Positions 27,830 to 41,229 of a stretch of DNA of 64,000 bases are shown here, in pieces. This stretch comes from Eleginops maclovinus (taxonomy: Eukaryota; Chordata; Actinopteri; Perciformes; Eleginopidae). A model generated the notes under the pieces. That model made no database searches and had not been told where the DNA came from. It saw only the letters and a program-made list of their open reading frames with translations. Each line of letters opens with the position of its first letter. The stretch's first letter is position 1. The DNA lies in the NCBI RefSeq assembly GCF_036324505.1, contig NC_086365.1:9560155-9624154 (forward strand), read 5' to 3'. Made by a program: the position numbers and the translations under genes.

Positions 27830-30288
27830 ATGAAGGTAAGTACAATGCACGGAAAAGGTTTTGCTTTAATTTCGTGTTAAACTAAAGAAACGTTGACTTT
27901 TATTAAATGTATTATGGCAACTGATTTCACATAACTGTATTAGGTTAGTTGAAAGCAAAAATATTTGTTATTTTAACTTGATATTATTGCTTTCAACTAA
28001 CCTAATACAGTTATGTGAATTCAGTTGCCATAATACATTTAATTAAAGTCAACGTTTCAGTTTTTTCAGTGTGGACTTTTTTCCTAGACTGAGTTGAAGA
28101 ATGTGAAAACTTTGATTGATTTATTAATATCGGCAGTTCTCAGGAGCCCATAAATGTCCGGCATTTCAAGCATAATTTGACAGCTGAGGAAGTAATTTCA
28201 TCTGTTCGGCAGTGTAGCCCACTAGACGAGACTAAACTGTGACCGTTATTTGTTTCTATATTTAAGTGGGTGTAAGGCGTGTATGGATGTATATGTACAC
28301 GTCTTTGTATATATTTTTATTCTCTGGGATGGTGAGAAACTGAATTTCGATCCTGCTGACTGTCTGACACAAATAGAGGAATTGAAGTTGACTTTGATGC
28401 TATTTTACTTTCCAGTTTACTCAATGAATGTTTCCCGCTCAAATGGCACATGCTAGCTCAACTCTCCCTGATTTTGCTGTGTTACAAATTATGAATTCCC
28501 ATTTTTCTTTGTTTTCCACAGGGTTTGAGGACCATCACTCTGACATATGTTGGCTTACTCACCCTTTTACTGCTGGCATCATTTATCTCGCAGTCGTGGG
28601 GCGCACCAAAGGTAAACCAATTATGTTTATAATTATTGACCGTAATGGTATCACTCAATAGTGGACAGAAGGGTTGGGGAGTAACACGATCATTGAAAAT
28701 GGTAATCAGGATACTTTTGTTTTTTCTATTTTGATACTCAAACTACGTTACTGATTACACTTTTTTATATGTAACTGGTTATTGTAATGGATTACATTTT
28801 AAAAAGTAACCTATCCCAACCCTGGGTATAAAGCAAAAAGCATCAGATGTATGCAGCTTTAATATGTGTTTCTTCATCAAAGGGCTCTTTCCAACGAAGA
28901 AACTGGACCCCGCAGGCTATGCTGTACCTTAAGGGCACTCGTATGTATTAACCTATTGATCCTATGTCTGTATGGAGACCCAAAGTGTTCAATATTAGAC
29001 AAATAATGTTAACAATCACCCATATTAAAAGATACAGACACCCCTACAATCAGGGAATTGTATTTTGAAAGGACTGTTTTACAATTCTGTGTTGTTCATT
29101 CATTGCCAGTATTTTTATTTATCCATTAATCATGAACACAAGGCAGTCAGTGTATTTGACTTTGAGATGAAATATGAATAAATACAAATAATTTGTTGTC
29201 ATACTATTTACTTTAAGAAAAAGTGAACTGAACAGACTTTGAAAAACATAATGAAGATTTCCGCATAAGTAGGTTATACTGTAAAATGTGTATGTTTATT
29301 CATCTTGTGAATTTATTTGACAATGATCTTACTCTATCTTTAGATAAGTAATATTTCTACTTTTATTCCCGTGTGTTGGATTCATTTTTATCTTTTTTTT
29401 AATTTCCAGAGGGACGAAGGTTCATCTCAGAGGATCATAAAGAAGGAGATGTCTATGACACATTACACTTAGGTAGGTAGAATTTCACTAACCAGAATGG
29501 TAAGTTTTACTCTAAAACCCCTTTGTTATTTTATGGGAAATGGAAGAACGTTTCCCCAAGAGCTTCCAAAAATTGTCTAAGACTAGAATCCCTTATTGGC
29601 CCATAAAGCGGGTAGATAATCTTTGTTTGGTGTCTTTTTTTTCCCCCGTCAGAGACCCGCAGTCAGAACACAGAGAATCTGAGCGTGGACCAGGCAGCAG
29701 CCGTCCTGCTCAACTTCCTGCAGCAGACCAGAGAGGGAGGTGAGAGCAAGATCTGTTCAAGCTAACATATAGCAGCTTGATTCATTTCTGCAGGTCGCGC
29801 ATGAGGGGAATAATCAGTTACTGAAGAGGAAGAAGACAAAGTGAATACATGTTTATCTAGCAATTAGCACTTTATGATTAAAACACTTCACCTACTTATT
29901 ATCACTACCAGCTTTAGTTAGTTAGTAGTGAATATCATTTTATCTTTTGGGAGAAAAGGCAACATTGATTCTGTTCTTTATTTTTCTTAAATTACTAGTT
30001 GAAAAAGCTTTTAGACACAGGTGGATTCCTCACACTAAAGCATCCATTTCAAGGATCTTCCAATACTTGGGTTTTATTGATGAAATTCAAGAAAATTAAG
30101 GTAAAAGGACAAGGTCTTTTACGGGTTTTAGATGGAAGATTCTATGTCTTCTACAAAAAAAACATATGTATTGTATATTGCTATCCCACAATTTACTGTT
30201 CATCTTCTCTTTTTCTCATCCAGCTAAGGAAAACCCAAATGAAGTCTATTTCCAGGAGCTGCCGGTGTGGAAGAGAGAATACTTTTGA
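27830..30288 (+). CDS. spx: Spexin prohormone (spexin 1)
   Basis: Secreted neuropeptide precursor; spexin acts through galanin receptors 2 and 3 and affects feeding and reproduction in fish. Six exons, 27830-27835, 28522-28611, 28883-28940, 29410-29472, 29653-29739 and 30224-30288, give 122 residues. A signal peptide spans about residues 1-29. The mature peptide NWTPQAMLYLKGTQ (residues 39-52) is preceded by RR and followed by GRR, the signal for cleavage and C-terminal amidation. Its last Gln codon is split by intron 3. The acidic C-terminal part ends ELPVWKREYF. The first coding exon holds only Met-Lys. Introns 1 and 2 each contain a transposon remnant. Confidence 0.97.
27887..28058. mobile_element. 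Palindromic MITE-like element in spx intron 1
   Basis: The arm starting GAAACGTTGACTTTTATTAA is the near-perfect inverted copy of the arm ending TTAATTAAAGTCAACGTTTC. Each arm is about 70 bases, separated by a ~30-base AT-rich loop. The transcript of the intron would fold into one long hairpin. This is typical of miniature inverted-repeat elements; no ORF is present. Confidence 0.85.
28670..28824. mobile_element. Short terminal-inverted-repeat element in spx intron 2
   Basis: The left end GGGTTGGGGAGTAAC mirrors the right end AGTAACCTATCCCAACCCTG. The interior is AT-rich with TAACTGGTTATTGTAATGGATT-like runs. This matches a non-autonomous DNA element, probably hAT-like, common in fish. Confidence 0.65.
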
Positions 30289-30421
30289 TCGTCTTTCATA
30301 CATTTCTAAAGCTGCCAGACAACACTTCTTTCATTTTGAATCTACAGTGTTCAGTTCTGTGTAAAATTCCAGTTGTTTTGTAAATATGAATGATCTGACC
30401 ATGTTTAAAATGTGATGTTTT

Positions 30422-30427
30422 AATAAA
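30422..30427 (+). terminator. spx polyadenylation signal AATAAA
   Basis: AATAAA about 135 bases after the spx stop codon. Confidence 0.8.
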
Positions 30428-30982
30428 AGGACTTTGAATCCGTAGCACTATTGGTCTGATATTGTCCAAATGTTTTAAACTTCCATGTTTGAATATTCAA
30501 GGTATATCTTAAGAACCAGTATGATCCCAACATCTCATAAACATACAGTATTTATGATAACAAGTATCAAGTATACAAATGAATCAACGTGTTATTATTG
30601 CCATGTAAATGAAGGACGTAACCAAAGGGCGAGTTGATTTTTTAAGGATCTGTTTGTTATTTTGTAGCTCAGATTTGATTGTCAAAAACTTGCCACTTCT
30701 CTGAAAACATGTGAGAGACAACAGGATTAGAATGTAAAGAAAACACACGTTAAATGTATAAATACGTCCGGCTATACAGATACCATACACCTTATGGACA
30801 TTTATGTACCCCGGTCCACACACACAGCAGATCGAATCATCAGGGCTGGACTTGTTTTGTTGAGTATTTCAGGAATGTAACATACTTAATATTGCTTTTT
30901 CACATACAGTATATTTGGCTAAAGATAACTGAATAAACAACAAAGCCACTCACGCTGACAGGGTTGTAACTTGTAAAATGTA

Positions 30983-30988
30983 TTTATT
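30983..30988 (-). terminator. gys2 polyadenylation signal AATAAA
   Basis: AATAAA on the minus strand about 320 bases downstream of the gys2 stop codon. Confidence 0.6.
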
Positions 30989-31031
30989 GGTTATATTAAT
31001 TTTCAATTGAAGACAAGATTTTGTTATTTCT

Positions 31032-31125
31032 TTATAACCCGACTGAGATAAAGCATGTACATTAAAAACACCTATGGGCGAAGACGGTATCCTTGGGGAA
31101 CACAACAATTAAACTCAGCTTGAAA
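31032..31125. repeat. Dispersed repeat, copy 1 (gys2 3' UTR)
   Basis: Shares TGAGATAAAGCATGTACATT, AACACCTATGGGC and ACAATTAAACTCA with 33399-33490, at about 85-90% identity by eye. It is probably the 3' end of an interspersed retroelement. Confidence 0.7.
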
Positions 31126-31303
31126 ACAGTAGTCAAGGTTTTGTGATGGACCTGGATCAGGTGTAGTAGTTTCAGACTTTTGTCCCTAATCTACATTTTA
31201 CGCTTATTTTACTGTCAGAAACGCTGAGTATCTCTCTGTAAACCTGGTTATAATCTGCAGCTTCTAATAGTCAATCTCAGTTTCTTGACTCTCCACGCTG
31301 CTT

Positions 31304-34300
31304 CTACTTGCCCTCCGGTACGTCCCCCAGCACAAAAGGAGACTTGATGTTCAGTCGATCCCTCTCGGCCTCTTCATCTTCGTCATAGGGCTCATAATCA
31401 TCGTCATCATCATCCTCCTCATCGCTGTGGTGGGGGGTGGAGTGGATGGAGGCAGAGGGAGAGGGGGGTACCGAGTATGGCCGGGGGTAACGGAAACCCT
31501 CTGTCTGTGGACACAAAGGTACACCTTCACATTACTCTGCTACCCTAATATTGTCTGTCTTCCAATTGAATATCCATTTGTATCTTAAACAGCTGACAGA
31601 GACTTCAATAATCCAAACAAACAGATTATCCATTACAATCAGTTGCTTCATGATTATTAGTGAATATTCTGTGGTGCGTTCATGTGCTGGTAAAAAGCGG
31701 CAATGTGTTTCGAGAGTAAATTTCATTTTCATTATTCCTGCTCTTCCTCCCCTTTTTTTGCCATCTGTCCTTTTTCTCATCTCCCTTTTTGCATGTCATT
31801 CTATCCCCATCCTTCTTTTCATTCTTTCCTACCTATTTCCAACCTTTAACATGTCCTTTTATAAGTCCTTGTTTTGTTGAACATCCCCTATTTCTCAATC
31901 CACTCATCCCCTATGTAACCCCTTCGTCCTCTCCTACCTCCCTGCATTTCATTTCCCCCTCTTCTTATTTTCTTCATTTCTTTCCTTTCTGTCTTGTCTT
32001 CAAATTTGATTCAAGTTTCAAGATTGCGCATCATAGTCCTTGAATCACACAAGGCAGAACAAAAGGAGAGAGGGGGAGTCTTGTAAATGCCTAGCAATGT
32101 ACGTATCACACTCCACGATGATGTCCTATCACTCATCCAAATGTTAGGCTGTCAATTACAGCCTGATATACGTGGGTAAAATCACTGTGTGTGTCGGGCA
32201 GTACAGGAGAGGGATTCTCAAGTGTAATAAATAAAGCCAGATAAACAGTTATGAATATTGTAGTATGAAATAATATCAATAGGTAGATGCTGTTTGTAAC
32301 GCCAAATAACCTACAGCCACGAAAAGATTTTAAGACATCGGGCCCTTGGATAAAGACATGTAAAGGGCCCCCCACCCTTCCAGAACTGGAGGATGACGCC
32401 CATTTTGCATCCCTTTGTGGACATTCGATTTACTTTTGAGCCACACAATTTATAGGTTCCGACCCTGAAAAGGTGTAGTTCTGTCACTCATTCACAAACT
32501 CTTATCTCATCTTACACATTAAACACACATCCTTACCTTCAATGGGGCCGTGGGGTCCATCTTGAACTTGTCCGGGAAAGCTCTGTTTAGTGCCAGATGG
32601 CGGGCGTGTACGTAGAACTGCAAATCACGAGTCAGCAGAGATCCACATCAACAATATTATACCAAACATCTTGGACAGTTTTCCATCTTTTGTTTAGACA
32701 TTTTTAAGGCAATTTTCAAAAAAACAAAACATGAATCTAACACTAAAGATGAACCACATTTACATCCAGTTGAAGAACTTATGGTGGTTGCTCCATTGCT
32801 CAACTTGAAACAACTTAATCTGCTTTTCAGTTATGGTTTAAATTAATCTCTTTTTGAAGGCAACAAACACACTGACAGACTGCTATCAAACATCTATATG
32901 GTGCTGATGCAGGGGAAACAGACCCGTCCCAGGTATCTCCAGTCCAGCAGGTCAGACAACCTCTCTGTTCGGTTCCTCTGGATGATGCGCTGGCGCAGAG
33001 ACTGCTGGCAGAAACTGAACATGAACTGGGTCAGCTGGTTACAGGACTCATCGGCTGACCGGAAACGGCGGTCCACGATGTAAACACCTGATGGAGACAG
33101 TGAGGGAGAAAACACACAGACAGGACCAATGTCAATCTCAAAGTCCTCAAAATGAAATGGCTCTAGGAGCTTTGATAAGACAAGATTTGTATGTGTGTAT
33201 TTGTGTGTCCACACCATAGGCAGCAGGGTCTGACACGTGCTCCTCCATGAAGCAGCCGAAACCTGACAGGTTCGTGGTCACACTGGGAATGCCCATAACG
33301 GTACACTCACCTGGGAAAACAGCACAACTCACAAAAGGTACGGATATGTTCGATGTAATGTGAATTGCTATTTAATTAGAAGACATCCAAACATTGTTTT
33401 ATAACCCAACTGAGATAAAGCATGTACATTGAAAACACCTATGGGCCAAGAATGGAGCCTTGGAGAACACCACAATTAAACTCAATTTCACAACACTTCC
33501 AGTCCTTTTAATATTGAAAGTGTATGGTGAATTGGTATGCGGTTAGAAATCATCCAATCTAAAAGCATTTCGAATGCTCCTCAGATCCATGGCAACAAGC
33601 ATGTGTACATCTAATGTGTGCTGATTTGTGAAAAGAGCAGTTCAGTTAATTATACCAGCAGTGTTCACCACATGTACAGGATGTTTACGTGTAAGTCAGT
33701 TAACAATAGCTCCCGAATGCAAAGTATGCACAGGATCCACAGAAACGAATCATTCATCGCCTCATGTAGAGATGTGTAAATGCTGTGCCTCTGAATTACA
33801 GTCCTGTGTGTGTGGATCCATATTACAGGTTACCTGGCGTGTAACCCCATGGTTCATAGTAGGAGGGGAAAACCCCAAGGTTGCATCCACGAACAAAGTC
33901 GTCGTAGTCCATTGGCAGCAGAGGACTGGTGGAGGACAGGAACTCAGGGTGGAAGATAATCTGAGAGGAGGAGGACAGACAGGGGGACATGAAGGAAAAA
34001 CGCGAGAACTCCTAGAATGACTGCAAACGTTAGCCTCTTTTGATCATCTTTACACAATTATTTTCAGATGAAGCCCTTCTTGTTCTGACCAAAATGACGT
34101 CAAAATTGTACTTTGTTATCACCGGGCAATTTCTGAAATTCCCAAAAACGGACACCAGGAGACAACACAAAGAGGAAGCCTACTGTCTACCTTAACGCGA
34201 TCGTTCCTGGAGTTGAACAGTCCGATGCGTCTGACGTTAGAAAGAATGGGATCTGTTGCGTCGTCGATCATGTTGTGAGTGGTTACCGGAGGGAGGGTGT

Positions 34301-37300
34301 GTCTCTGCATGGTGAGTTTTTGTATGGTGAGTTTTGTTCATTTTTATTTTGAAAGACTAGTCAAAAAGAAGCCAGTATTTGTTCACTGTGAATACAAGAA
34401 GAGAAAGGGTGCGATACCTGAGTTGCGTAGATGGCTCTCTTCATAATGGTGAAGTCGTCTCGATCCAGAATGGAGTTCATGTCAGGGATCTGCCCTCTAT
34501 GGACAGAGCAAACAATAAAACACAGACATGGAACAACCGTTATTATCATTCATCAGAGAGGACCTGTGTAAAATCAATAAGACTGCGGGGTCACTTACAG
34601 TGTCATACTTACTTTAACAGAGCATCATACAGCCTGTTACCAAACTTCTCCTTCACAGTGTGAGCTGTATCCCTTTGAAAATGAAAGAAATACCTTTCTA
34701 ATAACATATATTTAAATGTATTACCTAAGCCAAACTCATGAACACTCCCAGCATTGCTAAACTAAACCCGAATGTGCTGAATAATGATATTAAACGGGAA
34801 ACTGACACAGACTTGCATGGATGGTGCTGCTAGTTAAAACCTATTTAGGTGATTGTTAGTGTTAGGTGAATACTTAATATACATATAGTGCATATACAGC
34901 ATGTTTATTGGCAATTCATGGCATACCAGAGCTGCTTGCGTACTGCCTGTCCCTTCAGTGACTCCACATTGAAGTTGTTGGTTTTAGCTGGCATGATGAA
35001 GAAAACTACCACTGTCATATCATTTTTGTGGAGCTGTGGACAGAGTGAGGAAAGAGGAAAACAAGGAACAACAATAATAAGCTAGTCGGATAGTGAAATT
35101 GCATGTATCCTTTTTCTTAACACGGTTATTATTCTTTTGAAGGTCAACTTTCACACTTTTTCTGCATACAAAAAGGAGCTTACCCTTAGTAGGTAGTTAA
35201 GTCTTGACAGAGATTCAAGGAAAATATCAGCCCCCTTGTTGGTAAACTCATAGCGTCCAGCGATGAAGAAGAACAGTGTTTTCTCGAGGTTGAAGTCCAG
35301 GTGACTGCCAGAATGAGAATAATTACAATGAGGTTCAACGGCAAAACTATACAGTCAAGAATAAATCCTTTTCTGAGGCTCATTTTTACAGATTATACGG
35401 GAATGGCTTCTTTATACAATCTAGAGACAACCCACAATCCACCCACCCGTAGAAGTGTCCTCTGATAAACTCCTTGATGCAGGCCTTGCTGGTGGAGTGC
35501 AGGTTCTGAAACTCATGCATGGCAGAAAACTTCTTCACATTCAGCCCATTGGGGGTCACCACATCTGTGCCATGGACACAGCAATAGGAGAGCTTTAGTT
35601 TCAGTTTCAAGTTATTTCAAAATGACCAAAAAGCAGTTGTTGTCTCCGCCATAATCTGTCTGATAGTTTTGCAAATGTCTGTTGCGTTTGGAATAGATCA
35701 ACTGACTGACATAACCATCCTCACAACAAGATGCGACGGTGAAAATCTTCCCCACCTGGCTTCCTGTGCAGCATATGGCTGGCTTCCACAGCGGTGATCT
35801 GGGAGACTGTGGTGAAGACGTGTGCACAGTGGACCGCTGCTCTCTCCAGGCAGTAGCGATGGTAGATATGCCTCTCACCCGCCTCCTTGTCATTGTCGAA
35901 CTACAACACATGCAGATAGACTTACCAAACTGAAAGTAAGAGCATTCAAATGTAATTATACCTTTTTGATCCAACTGTTGAAAGTGAGGATAGGGTGGTT
36001 AAAAAAACACCCATTCCAATATTCAAGTTTTTGAAGGTCTTCATTCAGTCTTATGGGTGTAATATTAATATGTGTGATATAGTTTAGTATTTGTTTGTAG
36101 ATTAGTGTAATACATTCCCATGTCAAGACAGAAACCTGCCTCTCATTGATATTACATTTCCCTGGTTTGTGATAACTGTAACATAAAACACATCTATTTT
36201 ACATGCTAGTGGCTTTAATATTGCCTGTGCAGAAGCCCTTGGGCCATGGGTCTGAATAGCGCAAATGCAGGTTCCCCCTTCCAAAGTCACGCAAATACCT
36301 GAAAGATATGGTTGGACCAAAGCAGGTTATATAGACGTGACATATCTGTGAGTTCATGTTTTATTTGCTTACATGGATTAGCATTTTTAATCTGGTTAGG
36401 ATTGCACAGCTAATTAAACGGCAACATGCTCTCAAAATCTACATTTCTCTACTTAACAAACTATTATCATTTAAATGAAATGACTGTGTATTTTTAAGCC
36501 ATTTACAACATGTGTTTGCAGCTCTCTAAATCCATTTGTTTCCCTATCATGGCTGCATAGTGCATCACAATCACCATGGAAGGAAAAGTTGTTGAGTTCT
36601 CCTGGACTTCTGATACAGACTGAGGGTTACAAACACCTGGGAAATTATCGATTGAGCTAGTGAGTGGCATTTCGATTCATGCTGACATTTAGGATGTGCG
36701 CAGAGCAGAGCCAATTACAAACCTCACACTGACCCTCCCCCACACACACCTCAACATCACTAAGGATGCTCTAAGTGGCTGTAAAAGGCTGATTTGTTTT
36801 CTAGAATGTGAAGTTAGCCTCTTGGAACTTTTTAAAACCTGTGAAATACATTACCTCTAAATGTTAAAAATACATTTAAAGCAAATATTGTTTATCAAGC
36901 CATAAAGAAAGTGTCCCTGTCATAATTCCTTTAATGTTGAATTCACCATTAAAACGAATTGAATCCAATGAGGAAGTATATTAGTGAAAGTTACATCTAT
37001 TGGTTACTCCATGCTGATTTTAATCTCTTTCCACCGTATAAAAATCATTAAAAATGTTCTAAATGTATGCAAAGTTAATCCTTATACAGAGAAACTGTTT
37101 TTTGGAGTCTTTACTGAAGTCACTATTCACTGATAGGTCAGGTTGAAGTATAAAAATAGGCAGGACTAAAACCTTATTGAAATTTTTTACATAACTACTT
37201 CTGTTGCTTGGAAATGGTTCACGGTTTGATGTCTGTGGTCTTTTAACTCATATGAATCTATGAATATGAATGAATGAATATGAAAGCTCAATATATAATG

Positions 37301-40300
37301 AAACAGCCCTAAAACAAGATTTAACTCAAAGTACTCCGGCTCCAGATCACCAGCTTCTGTTCATATTTCTTACGGTATAGCTTTAGCAGTGTGTGAATGC
37401 ATCTATTTTAACTGCATGTCCAACACCTTCCTGACCACTCACCTTGCCAAGGTTGTTGTAAAAGTCGGCATTCCCAGCACAGAGATACCGTCCCAGCAGG
37501 GTTGCATGTGTGGTGAAGACCGTGGCTATGGGAATCTTGCGGCAGCGGGACAGAATAAGCCCTGCTCCCTGCCTGCCACTCATGGAAATGACAGATGACA
37601 TTTGGCTTGTCTCCCAGCTGGTCTATTAACTGGAAAATAAAAACAACTGGGTTGGAAATAGCATTGGTTAAAATCATGTGAAACTAACGTAAAGCTGCCG
37701 CAATCCACACTTTTGTAAGCACACAAAGCAGCAGGAGGGAAAGAGTTGACATTTTCTTGTAGGACTCATTCCTGCACCACTCTTTAAGCAATTTGCTCAA
37801 CAGCAGGCTGCCCACCAGCTGACCTCTTTGAAGAACCAGGCGACTAGGGAGCCCAGGATGAGGGAGTCATTGGCCTCTCGGTCGTTGTAGGGCAGGCCTA
37901 TCTGGCAGGTCTCCCACAGGTCCCCCTTCCAGCGGTCCAGGTTCCATGCTGCAGAGCCGATATCAAACAGGATCACAAAGGGGCTACCCTCGATCAGCCA
38001 GCGGCCAAAATGAACCTGCAGCATCAACATCAATAAAGAAAGCTCAGTGAAAGAGGTACACTGTTACTTAGCTAACCTTAGAGCATTTGGCTTAGGTTTC
38101 AAAGCATTTTGGGTTGGTTAATTTGACTAATAGGCTTGCATGTATGTGTAAAGCAACGAAAAGTCAAGAAATCTAAGTCGAGTTGCTCACTGAATGCATT
38201 TTTACTCAAAGTAAGGATAGAGTGTAACTGATGCAAAAGCAATATCTACAGAAGCACACAAACAATTAAATTAGGTCACATTTAAACAAAATAGTGTGTG
38301 AGTTGCATGAGCTTAAATATACTAACTAAAATGTCAATCTAATCCTTGACACAATACAGTTTTGAAAAGGAAATGCCATCGACGTTCATGTGTTATGTAT
38401 ATAACATTATCATGCAGCACTACAAAGTGTTTCCCAATGGGCTGAATGTTCTGATGAATCTCTGATAATTATATAGAATCTATGTGCAACGGTCTTTTTG
38501 AGGAGACCAATCAGTTGCACATAGAAATGGTTCATTGAAGGGCACAAATCCTACGATTAATGACCTTCCTACTTATGTCCACACAATAGACATAAGACAT
38601 TTCAATGTGTGTAACACGCAGTCACCTGGCAGCCGTTGTGAATGAGGGCGTCCATGGCTTTCCTGACGGCGGGGTTGGGTGGCTCGCATGCCTCTACCTG
38701 TGTCTTGAAGTTGTGTTCGAAGTAGGGCCCTATCATGCAGTAGTTCTCCCCCCATTCATCCACTGTGATCTTGGCTTTGGTCTGGATCACTGTGTAGATT
38801 CCTCCAACTAAAAATTGAAAATACAAGTCATGTCTTTTAAAACTTTTTCTAACCCTTCAAATATTAACAGATGAAGGCCACTCTGGTTTACCCTTGGGAC
38901 CCTGTTTTTCCTCATCATACTAACAAAGGTCAAAGATCAGATGGTCAACAAGGCGGAGGACATTAGCTTTCATACTTGGTGGAAACCACATCTTTTTTAT
39001 GGCAGTTAAAGTCACATGTTATTCATGGTGATGTTGCTTTAGTGAACTTCCTTGCTGTAGATGTGGACTCTTGATCCTACATCCTACATCAACCATGAAT
39101 GTTTTTTTCATGTACATAAAGCCCTGATTATAGAGACCTGCAGAGGCTCATGTCATTTAATTTCAGAAATGTCATGCAGTTAACTTCTCGGTTAGTTTTA
39201 GCTCTTGTAAGTCAGAGAAATGATTTGTTTCTATGTGTTGAATTAGTCTTTTATTAAACATAAATTCTCAAATTGTTCTCCAGTAACCCTGAGGATGATA
39301 CTGGGATATTTTGTGTAGTTTATCAAACAAAGAAAGTGTCTCTTTTGTAATAGGCCAAAACATGTGGCAATACTTTTTTTTTTCAGACTAAAAACTGCCA
39401 ACAAAACACACAATCATTTCGATATAAATCATAAACGAACAACTTTAAACAATCAGTGACGTTTAAACTTTATATACAATATAAGAGCTGAGGGAAGAGA
39501 AACTATCAGAATGACCACGACTTCCCCACTTTTAGATAACATGACCAAATCGTGGATAAAACCATAGAACATACATTTTTTTGCGGCACTGTTTGGGATA
39601 AATGTAAGATATATATGGAGGCAAATAATATCACACGTGGTTGATATTTAATCTCGTTTAATTCATTGTTTACAACAGTGACCATTGTCTGTCAACCATT
39701 CATTTAAAAAATATGTTGTATTAGGCCATGTACACATCACATGGTGTAAAAACCAAAGTTGATGTATCTACTGTTAGGCCATTTCCACACCTGATTTCAG
39801 CTGAATGTTACACATATTGCAAAACCTCCACGTTACCCAAAGTACAGAGATCATGACCCCGACATCAGTAGTATGGCAGTGAGTCAAGTCCAGCTACATG
39901 TGATCATTTATAAATGGTTACACCAGGAGTGCATTCATCCAGTTTATTCACTGTTAATGTCAATGTATTTGTTTTCATGTTTTCTTCTTTGATTTGGTTG
40001 TTCACACATGCATGCATGATGAGTTAAAAAATGACCCAAATATTAGCCAAGCTGTTCCTCTGTCAGCACTTATCTGCAGGTCAATGTTTAACTTTTTAGA
40101 GTGAACAGCCTCTGTCCATGCACACTGTATTTCAATATTTGCTCTTTAAAGGGTAAAGAGGCAGAGATTTACACAAAATATCACCAATAGCCAGACTCAA
40201 AATGTGCTAAAATATAGTTCCATTATATTAATTGTATTGCTTTGATTCCAAAATGATTTGTTAAATGATTTGAAATAAAACGGTTGTGCATGTCTAAATA

Positions 40301-40499
40301 ACTAGATTATTTGCACTGTATAATTTGCAATATTTTGGATAAAGGCCATTAAAGCACAATTACACGTGATCCGACCTTTGTTGGTGACCTCCCAGGCCAC
40401 CTCAAAGAGCAGCAGGTCCTCCACAGGCAGATCGTCTTCCTCCCAGGCCGGCAGCACCCCGCTCAGGGACGTCATGGACAGGGAGCGTGACAGCGGCAT
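31304..40499 (-). CDS. gys2: Glycogen synthase 2 (liver type), with a one-base frameshift in exon 4
   Basis: GT3-family enzyme adding glucose from UDP-glucose to glycogen in liver cytosol. Sixteen exons: 40499-40376, 38807-38626, 38015-37824, 37629-37443, 35900-35756, 35564-35447, 35304-35184, 35033-34927, 34672-34613, 34496-34418, 34304-34191, 33960-33834, 33310-33215, 33087-32924, 32617-32537 and 31504-31304. Without the extra base they code 698 residues; human GYS2 has 703. Visible features: N-terminal phosphosites in [12 protein letters not shown]-glucose loop [42 protein letters not shown] with GECTVMG, the glucose-6-phosphate Arg cluster [18 protein letters not shown], and tail sites [12 protein letters not shown]. 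Exon 4 is 187 bases instead of 186: a base is gained in GGCAGGGAGCAGGG just after HEWQAG, near 37565-37573. Read literally this truncates the enzyme. All other exons are intact, so it is an assembly error, a null allele or a very young loss. Confidence 0.94.
33399..33490. repeat. Dispersed repeat, copy 2 (gys2 intron)
   Basis: Partner of 31032-31125 in the same orientation, lying in the gys2 intron between exons 12 and 13. It carries the stretch GAGCCTTGGAGAACACCAC found at the ends of interspersed fish retroelements. Confidence 0.65.
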
Positions 40500-41229
40500 C
40501 TTAAAGCGTCTGGAGGTCAGTCAGACACCGTGTGTGAAGAAATGATTTTACCAGGCCTGCAGGTGGAGGTCCTGGGATCGACTGTGACAATCCTCCAGGA
40601 CAAGACAAGAGGGACTGGGATCACAGAGCTACCACTCCTCCTACTAACGCTGTGTTTCAGCCAGCAGGAGGTGACGTCCAAGCACAGAAACACACAAACT
40701 CACACACACTCTCAGAATGATTGAGAAATGATGATGAATGAAAGCAGGTCTCTCTACAAGGAAAGATATTAACAGATGCAGGAATGTTTTCAAAGAATGT
40801 CACTATAAGGCAATGTTCCCAATCCTGCATTTTATTATCATTACCAGACTGTTTGCTACTTTACTTTATTTAGTACTTTCTTGACTTTATGACTGGAGTG
40901 CACTTATTCTAAGTTGCTTTGGGTTAACGCTAAGTGAAATGTTATCCTCAATATAATGCTTGTTAACCAACATTAAAAACTGTGAAATAAGTCAATAACA
41001 ACCAAAGAAACAATGCTTATCCCGGTCAAGTTGTTTAAAACACACCCTAAAATAAAATAAAATGACATGAGATATGAAATGATTATAAATATTTGACTTT
41101 TCAATATAGTTAGGGTCAAGAAACCTAAATAGAGCAAGGACGACTCTCCAGTCGCAGGGTTTGCTGGAAGACAGTTTGCAGCTGCGGTACTATGGAGCCC
41201 TCTGGCTTGTGTTATTTGTAGTACAACAA

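Larger units (their letters stand above)
30428..31303. other. spx-gys2 convergent intergenic region and gys2 3' UTR
   Basis: spx and gys2 converge here. A minus-strand AATAAA at 30988-30983, about 320 bases past the gys2 stop, is the likely gys2 polyadenylation signal. A dispersed repeat copy lies at 31032-31125. No coding sequence is seen. Confidence 0.65.
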
